64,000 bases of DNA. Source: Clusia tigrina (Eukaryota; Arthropoda; Insecta; Diptera; Clusiidae). Below the pieces are notes generated by a model. That model saw only the letters and a list, made by a program, of their open reading frames with translations, was not told the DNA's origin and did not search any database. The position numbers and the translations under genes are program-made. The stretch lies in contig OV050030.1 in the NCBI GenBank assembly GCA_920105625.2, forward strand, positions 247,721,889 to 247,785,888. Reading direction: 5' to 3'. Within the stretch, counting starts at the first letter, position 1. The number at the start of each line of letters is the position of its first letter. Of this stretch, positions 25,241 to 36,880 are shown piece by piece.

Positions 25241-27599
25241 TGCAAACTTTAATAGGTGTAGGACGTACCGTATTGAAGTTAGGGCCACTTGAAGTTTTAT
25301 CAGTGTTTCATTTGGGACTAAAGGGTAGCATAGCTTTGAGCGATAGCTTAAATTGACAAAAGGCTCGAGTACTTTATTGTTACAAAATCTCAAGGTTTTA
25401 TGACGCTCCAGTAAAAAGTTACAAGCATTTGTATGTTGCAAATTTTGATAGGTGTAGGACGTACCCTATAGAAGCTAGGGCCATTTGAAGTTTTATCAGT
25501 GTTTGATTTGGGACTCAAGGGTAGCATAGATTTGAGCGATAGCTTAAATTGACAAGAGGCTCGAGTACTTTATTGTTACAAAATTTCAAGGTTTTATGAC
25601 GCTCCAGTAAAAAGTTACAAGCATTTGTATGTTGCAAACTTTGGCAGGTGTAGGAGGTACCTTATAGAAGTTAGGGCCATTTGAAGTTTTATCAGTGTTT
25701 GATTTTGGACTCAAGGGTAGCATAGCTTTGAGCGATAGCTTTAATTGACAAGAGGCTCGAGTACTTTATTGTTACAAAATTTCAAGGTTTTATGACGCTC
25801 CAGTAAAAAGTTACAAGCATTTGTATGTTGCAAACTTTGATAGGTGTAGGACGTACCGTATTGAAGTTAGGGCCATTTGAAGTTTTATTAGTGTTTGATT
25901 TGGGACTCAAGGGTAGCATAGCTTTGAGCGATAGCTTAAATTGACAAGAGGCTCGAGTACTTTATTGTTACAAAATTTCAAGGTTTTATGACGCTCCAGT
26001 AAAAAGTTGCAAGCATTTGTATGTGGCAAACTTTGATAGGTGGAGGACGTACTTTATAGAAGTTAGGGCCATTTGAAGTTTTATCAGTGTTTGATTTGGG
26101 ACTCAAGGGTAGCATAGCTTTGAGCGATAGCTTAAATTGACAAGAGGCTCGAGTACTTTATTGTTACAAAATTTTAAGTTTTTAAGACGCTCCAGTAAAA
26201 AGTTACAAGCATTTGTATATTGCAAACTTTGATAGGTGTAGGACGTACCGTTTAGATGTTAGGGCCATTTGAAGTTTTATCAGTGTTTTATTTGGGACTC
26301 AAGGGTATCATAGCTTTGAGCGATAGCTTTAATTGACAAGAGGCTCGAGTACTTTATTGTTACAAAATTTCAAGGTTTTATGACGCTCCGGTAAAAAGTT
26401 ACAAGCATTTGTATGTTGCAAACTTTGATAGGTGTAGGACGTACCTTATAGAAGTTAGGGCCATTTGAAGTTTTATCAGTGTTTGATTTTGGACTCAAGG
26501 GTAGCATAGCTTTGAGCGATAGCTTTAATTGACAAGAGGCTCGGGTACTTTATTGTTAAAAAATTTCAAGGTTTTATGACGCTCCAGTAAAAAGTTACAA
26601 GCATTTGTATGTTGCAAACTTTGATAGGTGTAGGACGTACCGTATAGAAGTTAGGGCCATTTGAAGTTTTATCAGTGTTTGATTTGGGACTCAAGGGTAG
26701 CATAGATTTGAGCAATAGCTTAAATTGACAAGAGGCTCGAGTACTTTATTGTTACAAAATTTCAAGGTTTTATGACGCTCCAGTAAAAAGTTACAAACAT
26801 TTGTATGTTGCAAACTTTGATAGGTGTAGGACGTACACTACAGAAGTTAGGGCCATTTGAAGTTTTATCAGTGTTTGATTTTGGACTCAAGGGTAGCATA
26901 GCTTTGAGCGATAGCTTTAATTGACAAGAGGCTCGAGTACTTTATTGTTAAAAAATTTCAAGGTTTTATGACGCTCCAGTAAAAAGTTACAAGCATTTGT
27001 ATGTTGCAAAATTTGATAGGTGTAGGACGTACCGTATAGAAGTTAGGGCCATTTGAAGTTTTATCAGTGTTTGATTTGGGACTCAAGGGTAGCATAGCTT
27101 TGAGCGATAGCTTAAATTGACAAGAGGCTCGAGTACTTTATTGTTACAAAATTTTAAGTTTTTATGACGCTCCAGTAAAAAGTTACAAGCATTTGTATGT
27201 TGCAAACTTTGATAGGTGTAGGACGTACCGTTTAGATGTTAGGGCCATTTGAAGTTTTATCAGTGTTTTATTTGGGACTCAAGGGTATCATAGCTTTGAG
27301 CGATAGCTTAAATTGACAAGAGGCTCGAGTACTTTATTGTTACAAAATTTTAAGTTTTTATGACGCTCCAGTAAAAAGTTACAAACATTTGTATGTTGCA
27401 AACTTTGATAGGTGTAGGATGCACCGTTTAGATGTTAGGGCCATTTGAAGTTTATCAGTGTTTTATTTGGGACTCAAGGTTATCATAGCTTTGAGCGATA
27501 GCTTAAATTGACAAGAGGCTCGAGTACTTTATTGTTACAAAATTTCAAGGTTTTATGACGCTCCAGTAAAAAGTTACAAGCATTTGTATGTTGCAAACT

Positions 27600-29200
27600 T
27601 TGATAGGTGTAGGACGTACCCTATAGAAGTTAGGGCCATTTGAAGTTTTATCAGTGTTTGATTTGGGACTCAAGGGTAGCATAGCTTTGAGCGATAGCTT
27701 AAATTGACAAGAGGCTCGAGTACTTTATTGTTTCAAAATTTCAAGGTTTTATGACGATCCAGTAAAAAGTTACAAGCATTTGTATGTTGCAAACTTTAAT
27801 AGGTGTAGGACGTACCGTATTGAAGTTAGGGCCACTTGAAGTTTTATCAGTGTTTAATTTGGGACTCAAGGGTAGCATAGCTTTGAGCGATAGCTTAAAT
27901 TGACAAGAGGCTCGAGTACTTTATTGTTACAAAATCTCAAGGTTTTATGACGCTCCAGTAAAAAGTTACAAGCATTTGTATGTTGCAAAATTTGATAGGT
28001 GTAGGACGTACCGTATATAAGTTAGGGCCATTTGAAGTTTTATCAGTGTTCGATTTGGGACTCAAGGGTAGCATAGCTTTGAGCGATAGCTTAAATTGAC
28101 AAGAGGCTCGAGTACTTTATTGTTACAAAATTTTAAGTTTTTATGACGCTCCAGTAAAAAGTTACAAGCATTTGTATGTTGCAAATTTTGATAGGTGTAG
28201 GACGTACCCTATAGAAGTTAGGGCCATTTGAAGTTTTATCAGTGTTTGATTTGGGACTCAAGGGTAGCATAGATTTGAGCGATAGCTTAAATTAACAAGA
28301 GGCTCGAGTACTTTATTGTTACAAAATTTCAAGGTTTTATGACGCTCCAGTAAAAAGTTACAAGCATTTGTATGTTGCAAACTTTGATAGGTGTAGGACG
28401 TACCGTATAGAAGTTAGGGCCATTTGAAGTTTTATCAGTGTTTGATTTGGGACTCAAGGGTAGCATAGCTTTGAGCGATAGCTTAAATTGACAAGAGGCT
28501 CGGATACTTTATTGTTACAAAATATCAAGGTTTTATGACGCTCCTGTAAAAAGTTACAAGCATTTGTATGTTGCAAACTTTGATGGGTGTAGGACGGACC
28601 GGATAGAAGTTAGGGCCATTTGAAGTTTTATCAGTGTTTGATTTGGGACTCAAGGGTAGCGTAGCTTTGAGCGATAACTTAAATTGACAAGAGGCTCGAG
28701 TACTTTATTGTTACAAAATTTCAAGGTTTTATGACGCTCCAGTAAAAAGTTACAAGCATTTGTATGTTGCAAACTTTGATAGGTGTAGGACGTACCCTAT
28801 AGAAGTTAGGGCCATTTGAAGTTTTATCAGTGTTTGATTTGGGACTCAAGGGTAGCATAGCTTTGAGCGATAGCTTAAATTGACAAGAGGCTCGAGTACT
28901 TTATTGTTTCAAAATTTCAAGGTTTTATGACGATCCAGTAAAAAGTTACAAGCATTTGTATGTTGCAAACTTTAATAGGTGTAGGACGTACCGTATTGAA
29001 GTTAGGGCCACTTGAAGTTTTATCAGTGTTTAATTTGGGACTCAAGGGTAGCATAGCTTTGAGCGATAGCTTAAATTGACAAGAGGCTCGAGTACTTTAT
29101 TGTTACAAAATCTCAAGGTTTTATGACGCTCCAGTAAAAAGTTACAAGCATTTGTATGTTGCAAATTTTGATAGGTGTAGGACGTACCCTATAGAAGTTA
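27600..29200 (+). repeat. 6-monomer repeat (1,176 bp offset)
   Basis: A rare monomer with attgtttcaaaat followed by gacgatccag occurs near 27731 and 28907, exactly 1,176 bp apart. In both places it is flanked by a ccctatag monomer before and a gggccacttg / gtttaatttggg monomer after. Confidence 0.7.
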
Positions 29201-29989
29201 GGGCCATTTGAAGTTTTATCAGTGTTTGATTTGGGACTCAAGGGTAGCATAGATTTGAGCGATAGCTTAAATTGACAAGAGGCTCGAGTACTTTATTGTT
29301 ACAAAATTTCAAGGTTTTATGACGCTCCAGTAAAAAGTTACAAGCATTTGAATGTTGAAAACTTTGATAGGTGTAGGACGTACCTTAGAGAAGTTAGGGC
29401 CATTTGAAGTTTTATCAGTGTTTGATTTTGGACTCAAGGGTAGCATAGCTTTGAGCGATAGCTTTAATTGACAAGAGGCTCGAGTACTTTATTGTTACAA
29501 AATTTCAAGGTTTTATGACGCTCCAGTAAAAAGTTACAAACATTTGTATGTTGCAAACTTTGATAGGTGTAGGACGTACCGTATAGAAGTTAGGGCCATT
29601 TGAAGTTTTATCAGTGTCTGATTTGGGACTCATGGGTAACATAGCTTTGAGCGATAGCTTAAATTAACAAGAGGCTCGAGTACTTTATTGTTACAAAATT
29701 TCAAGGTTTTATGACGCTCCAGTAAAAAGTTACAAGCATTTGTATGTTGCAAACTTTGATAGGTGTAGGACGTACCGTATAGAAGTTAGGGTTATTTGAA
29801 GTTTTATCAGTGTTTGATTTGGGACTCAAGGGTAGCGTAGCTTTGAGCGATAGCTTAAATTGACAAGAGGCTCGAGTACTTTATTGTTACAAAATTTCAA
29901 GGTTTTATGACGCTCCAGTAAAAAGTTACAAGCATTTGTATGTTGCAAACTTTGATAGGTGTAGGACGTACCGTATAGAAGTTAGGGCC

Positions 29990-32136
29990 ATTTGAAGTTT
30001 TATCAGTGTTTGATTTGGGACTCAAGGGTAGCATAGCTTTGAGCGATAGCTTAAATTGACAAGAGGCTCGGATACTTTATTGTTACAAAATATCAAGGTT
30101 TTGTGACGCTCCTGTAAAAAGTTACAAGCATTTGTATGTTGCAAACTTTGATGGGTGTAGGACGTACCGGATAGAAGTTAGGGCCATTTGAAGTTTTATC
30201 AGTGTTTGATTTGGGACTCAAGGGTAGAGTAGCTTTGAGCGATAGCTTAAATTGACAAGAGGCTCGAGTACTTTATTGTTACAAAATTTCAAGTTTTTAT
30301 GACGCTCTAGTAAAAAGTTACAAGCATTTGTATGTTGCAAACTTTGATAGGTGTAGGACGTACCGTATAGAAGTTAGGGCCATTTGAAGTTTTATCAGTG
30401 TTTGATTTGGGACTCAAGAGTAGCATAGCTTTGAGCGATAGCTTAAATTGACAAGAGGCTCGAGTACTTTATTGTTACAAAATTTCAAGGTTTTATGACG
30501 CTCCAGTAAAAAGTTACAAGCATTTGTATGTTGCAAACTTTGAAAGGTGTAGGACGTACCTTATAGAAGTTAGGGCCATTTGAAGTTTTATCAGTGTTTG
30601 ATTTGGGACTCAAGGGTAGCATAGCTTTGAGCGATAGCTTAAATTGACAAGAGGCTCGGATACTTTATTGTTACAAAATATCAAGGTTTTATGACGCTCC
30701 TGTAAAAAGTTACAAGCATTTGTATGTTGCAAACTTTGATGGGTGTAGGACGTACCGGATAGAAGTTAGGGCCATTTGAAGTTTTATCAGTGTTTGATTT
30801 GGGACTCAAGGGTAGCGTAGCTTTGAGCGATAGCTTAAATTGACAAGAGACTCGAGTACTTTATTGTTACAAAATTTCAAGTTTTTATGACGCTCTAGTA
30901 AAAAGTTACAAGCATTTGTATGTTGCAAACTTTGATAGGTGTAGGACGTACCGTATAGAAGTTAGGGCCATTTGAAGGTTTATCAGTGTTTGATTTGGGA
31001 CTCAAGAGTAGCATAGCTTTGAGCGATAGCTTAAATTGACAAGAGGCTCGAGTACTTTATTGTTACAAAATTTCAAGGTTTTATGACGCTCCAGTAAAAA
31101 GTTACAAGCATTTGTATGTTGCAAACTTTGAAAGGTGTTGGACGTACCTTATAGAAGTTAGGGCCATTTGAAGTTTTATCAGTGTTTGATTTGGGACTCA
31201 AGGGTAGCATAGCTTTGAGCGATAACTTAAATTGACAAGAGGCTCGTGTACTTTATTGTTACAAAATTTCAAGGTTTTATGACGCTCCAGTAAAAAGTTA
31301 CAAGCATTTGTATGTTGCAAACTTTAATAGGTGTAGGACGTACCGTATTGAAGTTAGGGCCATTTGAAGTTTTATCAGTGTTTGATTTGGGACTCAAGGG
31401 TAGTATAGCTTTGAGCGATAGCTTAAATTGACAAGAGGCTCGAGTACTTTATTGTTACAAAATTTCGAGGTTTTATGACGCTCCAGTAAAAAGTTACAAG
31501 CATTTGTATGTTGCAAACTTTGATAGGTGTAGGACGTACCCTATAGAAGTTAGGGCCATTTGAAGGTTTATCAGTGTTTGATTTGGGACTCAAGAGTAGC
31601 ATAGCTTTGAGCGATAGCTTAAATTGACAAGAGGCTCGAGTACTTTATTGTTACAAAATTTCAAGGTTTTATGACGCTCCAGTAAAAAGTTACAAGCATT
31701 TGTATGTTGCAAACTTTGAAAGGTGTAGGACGTACCTTATAGAAGTTAGGGCCATTTGAAGTTTTATCAGTGTTTGATTTGGGACTCAAGGGTAGCATAG
31801 CTTTGAGCGATAACTTAAATTGACAAGAGGCTCGTGTACTTTATTGTTACAAAATTTCAAGGTTTTATGACGCTCCAGTAAAAAGTTACTAGCATTTGTA
31901 TGTTGCAAACTTTAATAGGTGTAGGACGTACCGTATTGAAGTTAGGGCCATTTGAAGTTTTATCAGTGTTTGATTTGGGACTCAAGGGTAGTATAGCTTT
32001 GAGCGATAGCTTAAATTGACAAGAGGCTCGAGTATTTTATTGTTACAAAATTTCGAGGTTTTATGACGCTCCAGTAAAAAGTTACAAGCATTTGTATGTT
32101 GCAAACTTTGATAGGTGTAGGACGTACCCTATAGAA
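29990..32136 (+). repeat. 3-monomer higher-order repeat next to the retrotransposon (588 bp)
   Basis: Markers recur every 588 bp: cggatac at 30069 and 30657 (also at 28501, 8 monomers earlier), tgaaaggtg at 30541, 31129 and 31717, and ctcgtgtac near 31244 and 31832. This is the smallest higher-order unit in the left arm and lies immediately beside the element's insertion point. Confidence 0.8.
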
Positions 32137-32260
32137 GTTAGGGCCATTTGAAGTTTTATCAGTGTTTGATTTGGGACTCAAGGGTAGCATAGCTTTGAGC
32201 GATAGCTTAAATTGACAAGAGGCTTGAGTACTTTATTGTTACAAAATTTCAAGGTTTTAT

Positions 32261-32264
32261 GACC
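32261..32264. other. Target site duplication, left copy (GACC)
   Basis: The left partial monomer ends at phase 129 with gacc. The right arm restarts at phase 126 with gacg. The overlap of 4 bp is what a Ty3/Gypsy integrase normally leaves. The last base differs between the copies, and the array consensus is gacg, although gaccctcc monomers exist at 60708 and 62472. Confidence 0.75.
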
Positions 32265-32736
32265 TGTTGGGGGCTTCGTGTACTTGCTTGGCTGGAGACG
32301 TCCTGTCGCAGTTCTCGGGCGCGTGGCTGAAAAATCAAGAACCCTAACGTAGAATTCAAACACTATCACTTTTCAGTTTCAAAACACAAGAGAGCTTTAT
32401 TCTTAAAAATATTAGTTCTTATATACTATTTACCAATAAACATTACAGTCTACGTCTTGACTTTTCTGGTGTTCCAGTTACGCAATTGTTATTTGGTGTC
32501 AGTTGCTCAAGCCAACTGACCTACTGAAAGTAAAAGTGTCGTCGGTGCATTCTAAATTCCCCTCGTCAGCTTGACTGCGGAACTGTGACACCCTAAAAGT
32601 TTACATCATAATTAATGCTTAAATACTACTATTTACAATATTTGCACCCTAAAAATATGTGCTCTCTTAATGAATTTAATAGGAGCCGTTGCTGTGAGTC
32701 AACTACGCGTAGATAGCTTGATTCTAACTCACAACA
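32265..32736 (-). repeat. 3' LTR (472 bp)
   Basis: On the minus strand it begins TGTTGTGAG and ends CCCCCAACA. It is the downstream LTR because the PPT abuts its TG end at 32737. It has a TATA-like tatataag (complement of 32418-32425) and an AATAAA signal (complement of 32396-32401) shortly after, as expected of U3-R. Compared with the other LTR it has an extra 4 bp (taac) near 32724-32727. Confidence 0.95.
32396..32401 (-). terminator. Polyadenylation signal AATAAA in the 3' LTR
   Basis: The minus strand reads aagAATAAAgctc, downstream of the TATA-like element in the 3' LTR. It is conserved in both LTRs and would direct 3' end formation of the genomic RNA. Confidence 0.5.
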
Positions 32737-32752
32737 TCCCTCCCCTCTTTCT
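32737..32752 (-). promoter_or_regulatory. Polypurine tract (PPT)
   Basis: The minus strand reads agaaagaggggaggga directly before the TG of the 3' LTR, 16 purines without interruption. This is the primer site for plus-strand DNA synthesis, and its position confirms the minus-strand orientation of the element. Confidence 0.9.
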
Positions 32753-33145
32753 GAAAGAAGTTAGTGCAACTAACTTCCATAAAATCTCTACAATATTTTT
32801 CTTGCACTGCAAACAAATATGTGCATCGATTGAACTCTATAGTACATGGATATAATTTGTTTTATTTTTTCCATGAAATCGCCTTATTTGGGTTCTATAA
32901 CGGTTTTTTTTTTCTTTTATTCTTTTCTTTTCCATATATTTCTTTTTCTCTAGCTCTTATTTTCTTTTGTAGTTTTCTTCTTTTTTTTTTTTACTTTGTT
33001 TTTGTTTTTTTTTCTTCTTATTTTTATCCATCATTATTTTTTTTATATTCCCCTTTTTATAATTTGGTCTTTCATTGACTCTTTTCTCATTGGCGTATAT
33101 ACAAACATCTAAACAATAACACAATTCTATTCTATACCTAAAACC
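32753..33145 (-). other. Untranslated 3' region with long pyrimidine tract on the plus strand
   Basis: No coding potential is seen on the minus strand. From about 32900 to 33060 the plus strand is nearly all T with some C, so the minus-strand RNA would be A-rich. The 104-codon plus-strand frame here (32764-33078) is a run of Phe, Leu and Ser caused by this tract and is not a gene. Confidence 0.7.
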
Positions 33146-34361
33146 TTATATTATATTGCGCCCTCCGCTACCTGCTGGTCCAGTTGACGACCGCCGTTGT
33201 CGATATGGTTGTTGTGCTGCGCCGTTGGTGCGGTTATCGTTGTGGGTATCCTTAACTGGCAGAATATAAACGATCACTGCCAGCGTTACGATCGCGGCGA
33301 TCCCTCCCTTTTCCAACGAGGAATGTGATCAAAAATGTACCACTCGGAATGGTTTCCGACAAAACGGCACTCCATTGGCGAGAATGTGCCGCCGTTCAAA
33401 GTCTGAGTATACGGTTCGCAAGTGGCTGTCTGGGTGAACGTAGAGTAGACCAAAAATACGTAATCAGCATCAGCGACATCTTCAACGGAGTTGCAGAAAT
33501 GATTGCCCTGTATAAGTAAATTGTTCAATTCGCTGAAAAGCCGTTTGCTTTCTTTGAATGTGTGTTCATTGGCAATTTCCTGTCTCGTGCAATAACTTCA
33601 AGGGAGCCTGGTGTCATTCTGCATGCGCCGACGCATTGACGCGTCAGGGCTTGTGTGTCAATATCCAATTGATTTACAGATCCTTGAGAGTTACACTCCA
33701 ACTCGTTGGTTGCAAATAGCCGGTCATTATCCTCCTCCCCGTTCTTAGCCAAATGCAATACTATGTATTTATCCAGCTCGGCGTTCTGCCCAATAATAAT
33801 GCCATAGCAGAAATCATGTTCAATAGCACGTTTGTGGAGGTAATTTTCGTCTGATATACTCAGGAGTATTGTGCGTATCGCGGAGTCCCGGACTATTTAC
33901 AAAAATGTTAGATTTTGGAACTCGTTCAGCACTTAATTGACAAATAATTAGATTAAAGCACTGAACCACAACCCACAAGATCAGAGTCAACTTGCTGCGC
34001 GTTGTTTGCTACCCCGAAATGACATAGCTTGCTCGTTTCGTCTGAGCCTCGCTATTATCGATTCTGTTTCCGTTATCTCACACCCTCTCTTACTTCCGTC
34101 AGATCCTGCCGTATTTGCTCTTAACTCGCAAAGCTCCGTTGTTTTCTCTTGCAAGTCTTCTAGTTTTTTCAGTACTGGCTCCAGATCAGCATCGCGAAAC
34201 TCCGATATCACCACCCACTCGTCTTTCGAGAACCAAACATTATCCAGTGATTCCAAAATCAGGTCCGTTTCTGCCAAGGGTTCCACCCGCACTTCCGCGG
34301 TTTCGCTGCATTTCGCTGGAATTCTCAAATAGGCTACCAAGAACACAGCTGCCTTACACAT
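33146..34361 (-). pseudogene. env: env-like region, broken into several frames
   Basis: Position, between integrase and PPT, and general architecture suggest an envelope-like third ORF. Fragments on the minus strand: 34361-33987 (124 codons, short hydrophobic start, acidic helical body, an RLRR basic cluster near the end); a strongly hydrophobic stretch at 33993-33925 in a second frame; a Cys-containing fragment around 33890-33525; another at 33528-33286 with four Cys; then a hydrophobic segment of about 16-18 residues (33307-33254) that looks like a membrane anchor, with a basic tail ending at TAA 33146-33148. The pieces alternate between three frames, so no envelope protein can be made. Homology to a named envelope family could not be confirmed by eye. 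Confidence 0.55.
33254..33307 (-). other. Predicted transmembrane segment of the env-like remnant
   Basis: The codons read GGIAAIVTLAVIVYILPV, an uninterrupted hydrophobic run followed by a polar and basic tail (NRTNGAAQQPYRQRR). It lies in a different frame from the ORF that stops at 33286, which it overlaps. A single anchor near the C terminus followed by a short tail is the layout of a class I type membrane glycoprotein. Confidence 0.6.
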
Positions 34362-35501
34362 ATACTGTAGTAATCGCTATAATAACTTAACTAATAAATA
34401 TTTCTATTTCTCTAAATATTTAATAATCATTATGGTTATATTATTGCTACATTATCATTATCACTACTTTACATTAACATCCATCATCGACCGACCTTTT
34501 ATATTCATAAATTGCTAAACCTACAATTGAATGCTATATCATTCAATTCCCCGTCCACTCGTCTTCTCCCCTTACATTCTCGGATTAGCTACCGCATCCC
34601 AGAGGAAAAGAGGACTGGACTATGTTTCATTATTGCCATATAGTGCATTAGTTCCGCTTTGACTAATTTTCCATGCTCTTTTCAATACGTGAGTTATCAC
34701 TCATTCTAGTTTCGAACCAAATTATTGATCCTCCGACAAAATCAGATTATAAAAAATAATCCCATTTGTGTCAAAACTTTGTCCATTGCATGACTATATC
34801 TTTCATCGCATACAATTACTTTTTATTTAAATTTACTTCTAGCCTGATATGTATATATCCATTAACGATCGTCTCTTCCTAGATCGTACATTGCTACATA
34901 CATACATTCAAGGCACTTTAAATTACCTAAAATTAATTGCTTATTTTCCCAATCAACCTATACATTTTTTATTCATTAACCTATACATTTTTTTCCTAAC
35001 TAATAAACAATATTTATCTAACCCGCTACAAAGTCTGCAACCTCATAAATTCTAATTACCCGTTTCTCCTAATTAGCATACTTCCTTTTTTTTAAAATAC
35101 ACATTTGTACTTTCCAACATACTTACGTTTACCTTCATGCCCCTACCCCTACGACTTGATGTATGTCGTACTGATAAAACAATTAAAATATTAATGCTAA
35201 ACATATGCATGCAAACCACCATGGCTCATATTAAACTTACACGCCACACGCGCTCATACTTACTTATTGACATACATACATATGTACATGGCACATGCGC
35301 TTGTCATTATAGCGCATGCCAAAAATGTCAACGCATCATATTACCCGTGTACGTTATGAAAAAATTCTCTACCGCATTTATTCGGCAATAGTGTATAATA
35401 AGCATTTTTATTACGTCAACTTTACTTGCTCGAGTTTAATTGGCACACTTCTGCTAGCCTTGACTTTGAAAATGTGTGTGTTATTTGATACACACATGTC
35501 T
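34362..35501 (-). other. AT-rich spacer between integrase and env-like region
   Basis: About 1.1 kb with no minus-strand ORF of note and no recognisable domain. The small plus-strand frames have no support. On the minus strand, ctacag lies just before the env-like ATG at 34361 and could be a splice acceptor, as subgenomic env RNAs of insect elements are spliced; this is only a suggestion. The length suggests either a genuine spacer or a decayed coding region. Confidence 0.5.
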
Positions 35502-36490
35502 TTAGTTGTGTGGTCTAATGTGGAATAATTTCAACAAATTATAATGTAGCTTTTTATTTTTTCCATTAATCGTTACGACTGTTGTAACTGGGCTTCGGAT
35601 TTTTGCTACTACATACGGACCTATCCACACAGGTGAGAATTTGTTTCTCCTAGCCTGATTCTTCATTAGTACTTGATCACCCACATGAAAAACTACTGGG
35701 TTTAGTACCTTGTTATAGGCTTCCCTGGCCACTCGTTTAGCACATTCCTGGTTTTCTCTAACCAATTCATGCGCTCGCTGCAACTGATATTTTTGTACTT
35801 TATTGGGGTCATCAGCATTCGCTGGCATGTTGAAATCAAACCCGTAGAGTGTTCTAAACGGAGTTTGCTTCGTTGATACATGCACAGTATTGTTGTGTAC
35901 ATGCATTGCAGTGGTTAACCATTGATCCCAATTTGAGCCGTCTTCTTTGGCAAATCTGCGCAAGTACTCGGCCAGAGGTCGATGACTACCTTCCAATGAG
36001 CCAATCGCCTGTGGATGATATGGTGTTATGTGCAACTTCTTTATCCCCAGCATCTTACAAGTTTCTGAGAATAATTTCGATACAAAATTGGTACCATTGT
36101 CGGTTATCAAAACCTTAGGTATGTTGTATCGTGCTATAATTTCATCAAAGAATGCTTTGGCCACCGTACCTGCTTCCGCATCGGGTATAGCCGCGCACGC
36201 CATATACTTTGAGAAATCATCTTGGAACGTCAATATGTACTTGTTTCCCGAAACTGTCTCAGGTAAAATACCTACAATATCCATATGAACTTTATCAAAT
36301 GGTTGTTTTGGTGTGTCAGTTAACACCATTGGCATCTTTGTTAGCCTTGAACTTTTGTTGGCCTGGCACTTTGGGCAACTCTTTACATATTTTTTTATGT
36401 CTTTGAGCATACCTTTCCATCCGTATACTCGCCTAATTCTGTCATGGGTTTTCCAGAATCCCTGGTGTCCACCTAGAGGTGAATCGTGGA
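35502..36490 (-). CDS. pol: Integrase (open frame, all catalytic residues present)
   Basis: The pol-frame ORF has its first ATG at 36410 (302 codons). The frame is open further upstream and there includes the HHCC zinc finger histidines (GGHQGFWKTH). The cysteines are SCPKC (11-15). The catalytic triad is D44 (VHMDIVG), D104 (LITDNGTNF) and E140 (GSLEGSH); D104 and E140 are separated by exactly 35 residues. A GPY motif at 264-266 (PVWIGPYVV) marks the C-terminal domain, so no chromodomain is present. Integrase joins the cDNA ends to target DNA, leaving the 4-bp duplication. It would be made only as part of Gag-Pol, which is broken upstream, so it is a fragment rather than a working gene. Confidence 0.88.
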
Positions 36491-36880
36491 AACCCTTTAT
36501 CCTGGATATCCTTTATATCCTCCAGCCATTCCACACTGCTGGCTCGTTGTTCGCGGGCATCTTCACCCGTCTTGCTAACATATCTTGTAGCATAAATTTT
36601 ATCCCCTTGTATTCGCTCGACCTTCTCCTTCTCTGACCGTGCTTTGGCCCTCGTTTGCACTACTGATACCTTCTGTGCCTGCGGTACTCTGCTGAGTGCA
36701 TCCGCATTCAGATTCTTTTTCCCAGGTTTGTATATGACTTCAAAATCATACTCAGACAATTTGTGTCTGAACCTGGCTAGCCTAGACGTTTGGTCTTTCA
36801 AATTGGCTATGCCTCTCAACGGCTGGTGATCAGTGTATATCTTGAATGGGCGTCCTAGCAGATATACCCTAAAATTCTTT
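36442..36880 (-). pseudogene. pol: RNase H domain remnant and RNase H-integrase linker
   Basis: The frame opens just at the deletion junction with VTKNFRVYLLGRPFKIYTDHQPL-type motifs (shown in part: YTDHQPLRG), followed by the characteristic YKPGKKNLNADALSR (residues 30-44 counted from the ATG at 36819). This is the Ty3/Gypsy RNase H pattern, with its N-terminal edge cut by the RT deletion. The frame ends at 36442 while the integrase zinc-binding region starts in another frame, so an indel lies near 36490-36510. Confidence 0.8.

Larger units (their letters stand above)
1..32264 (+). repeat. 196-bp satellite array, left arm (164 full monomers + 129 bp)
   Basis: Head-to-tail monomers begin with agttagggcc at 1, 197, 393 and so on, with the last complete start at 32136. 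The monomer is AT-rich. Landmarks within it are a direct repeat of atagctt around phase 58-75, a CTCGAG palindrome at phase 88-93, and gacgctccag near phase 126. After 164 monomers the phase is only 9 bp short, explained exactly by eight small deletions that I can point to. Typical bases in this arm are CTCGAG at phase 88-93, A at phase 145 and GA at phase 171-172. 196 leaves remainder 1 when divided by 3, and every frame contains stops, so the array does not encode a repeated protein. A centromeric or pericentromeric role is plausible for such a satellite but nothing in the sequence proves it. Confidence 0.98.

Noticed and set aside
17383..25441. Four identical and one similar 72-codon minus-strand ORFs
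   Set aside because: They fall within satellite monomers at exact multiples of 196 bp. Their identity follows from higher-order duplication; most monomers have stops in this frame, and no codon pattern or domain supports a gene.
1..32264. CRISPR-like regular repeats
   Set aside because: Repeats are directly contiguous without unique spacers, the monomer is far too long, and the context is eukaryotic with an LTR retrotransposon.
32764..33078. 104-codon plus-strand ORF rich in Phe, Leu and Ser that looks like a membrane protein
   Set aside because: It is a translation of the T-rich tract and lies antisense to the element's 3' region.
34006..34390. Plus-strand ORFs of 91-108 codons opposite the env-like region
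   Set aside because: Shadows of the minus-strand env-like reading frame; Ser-rich translation is typical of an antisense frame.
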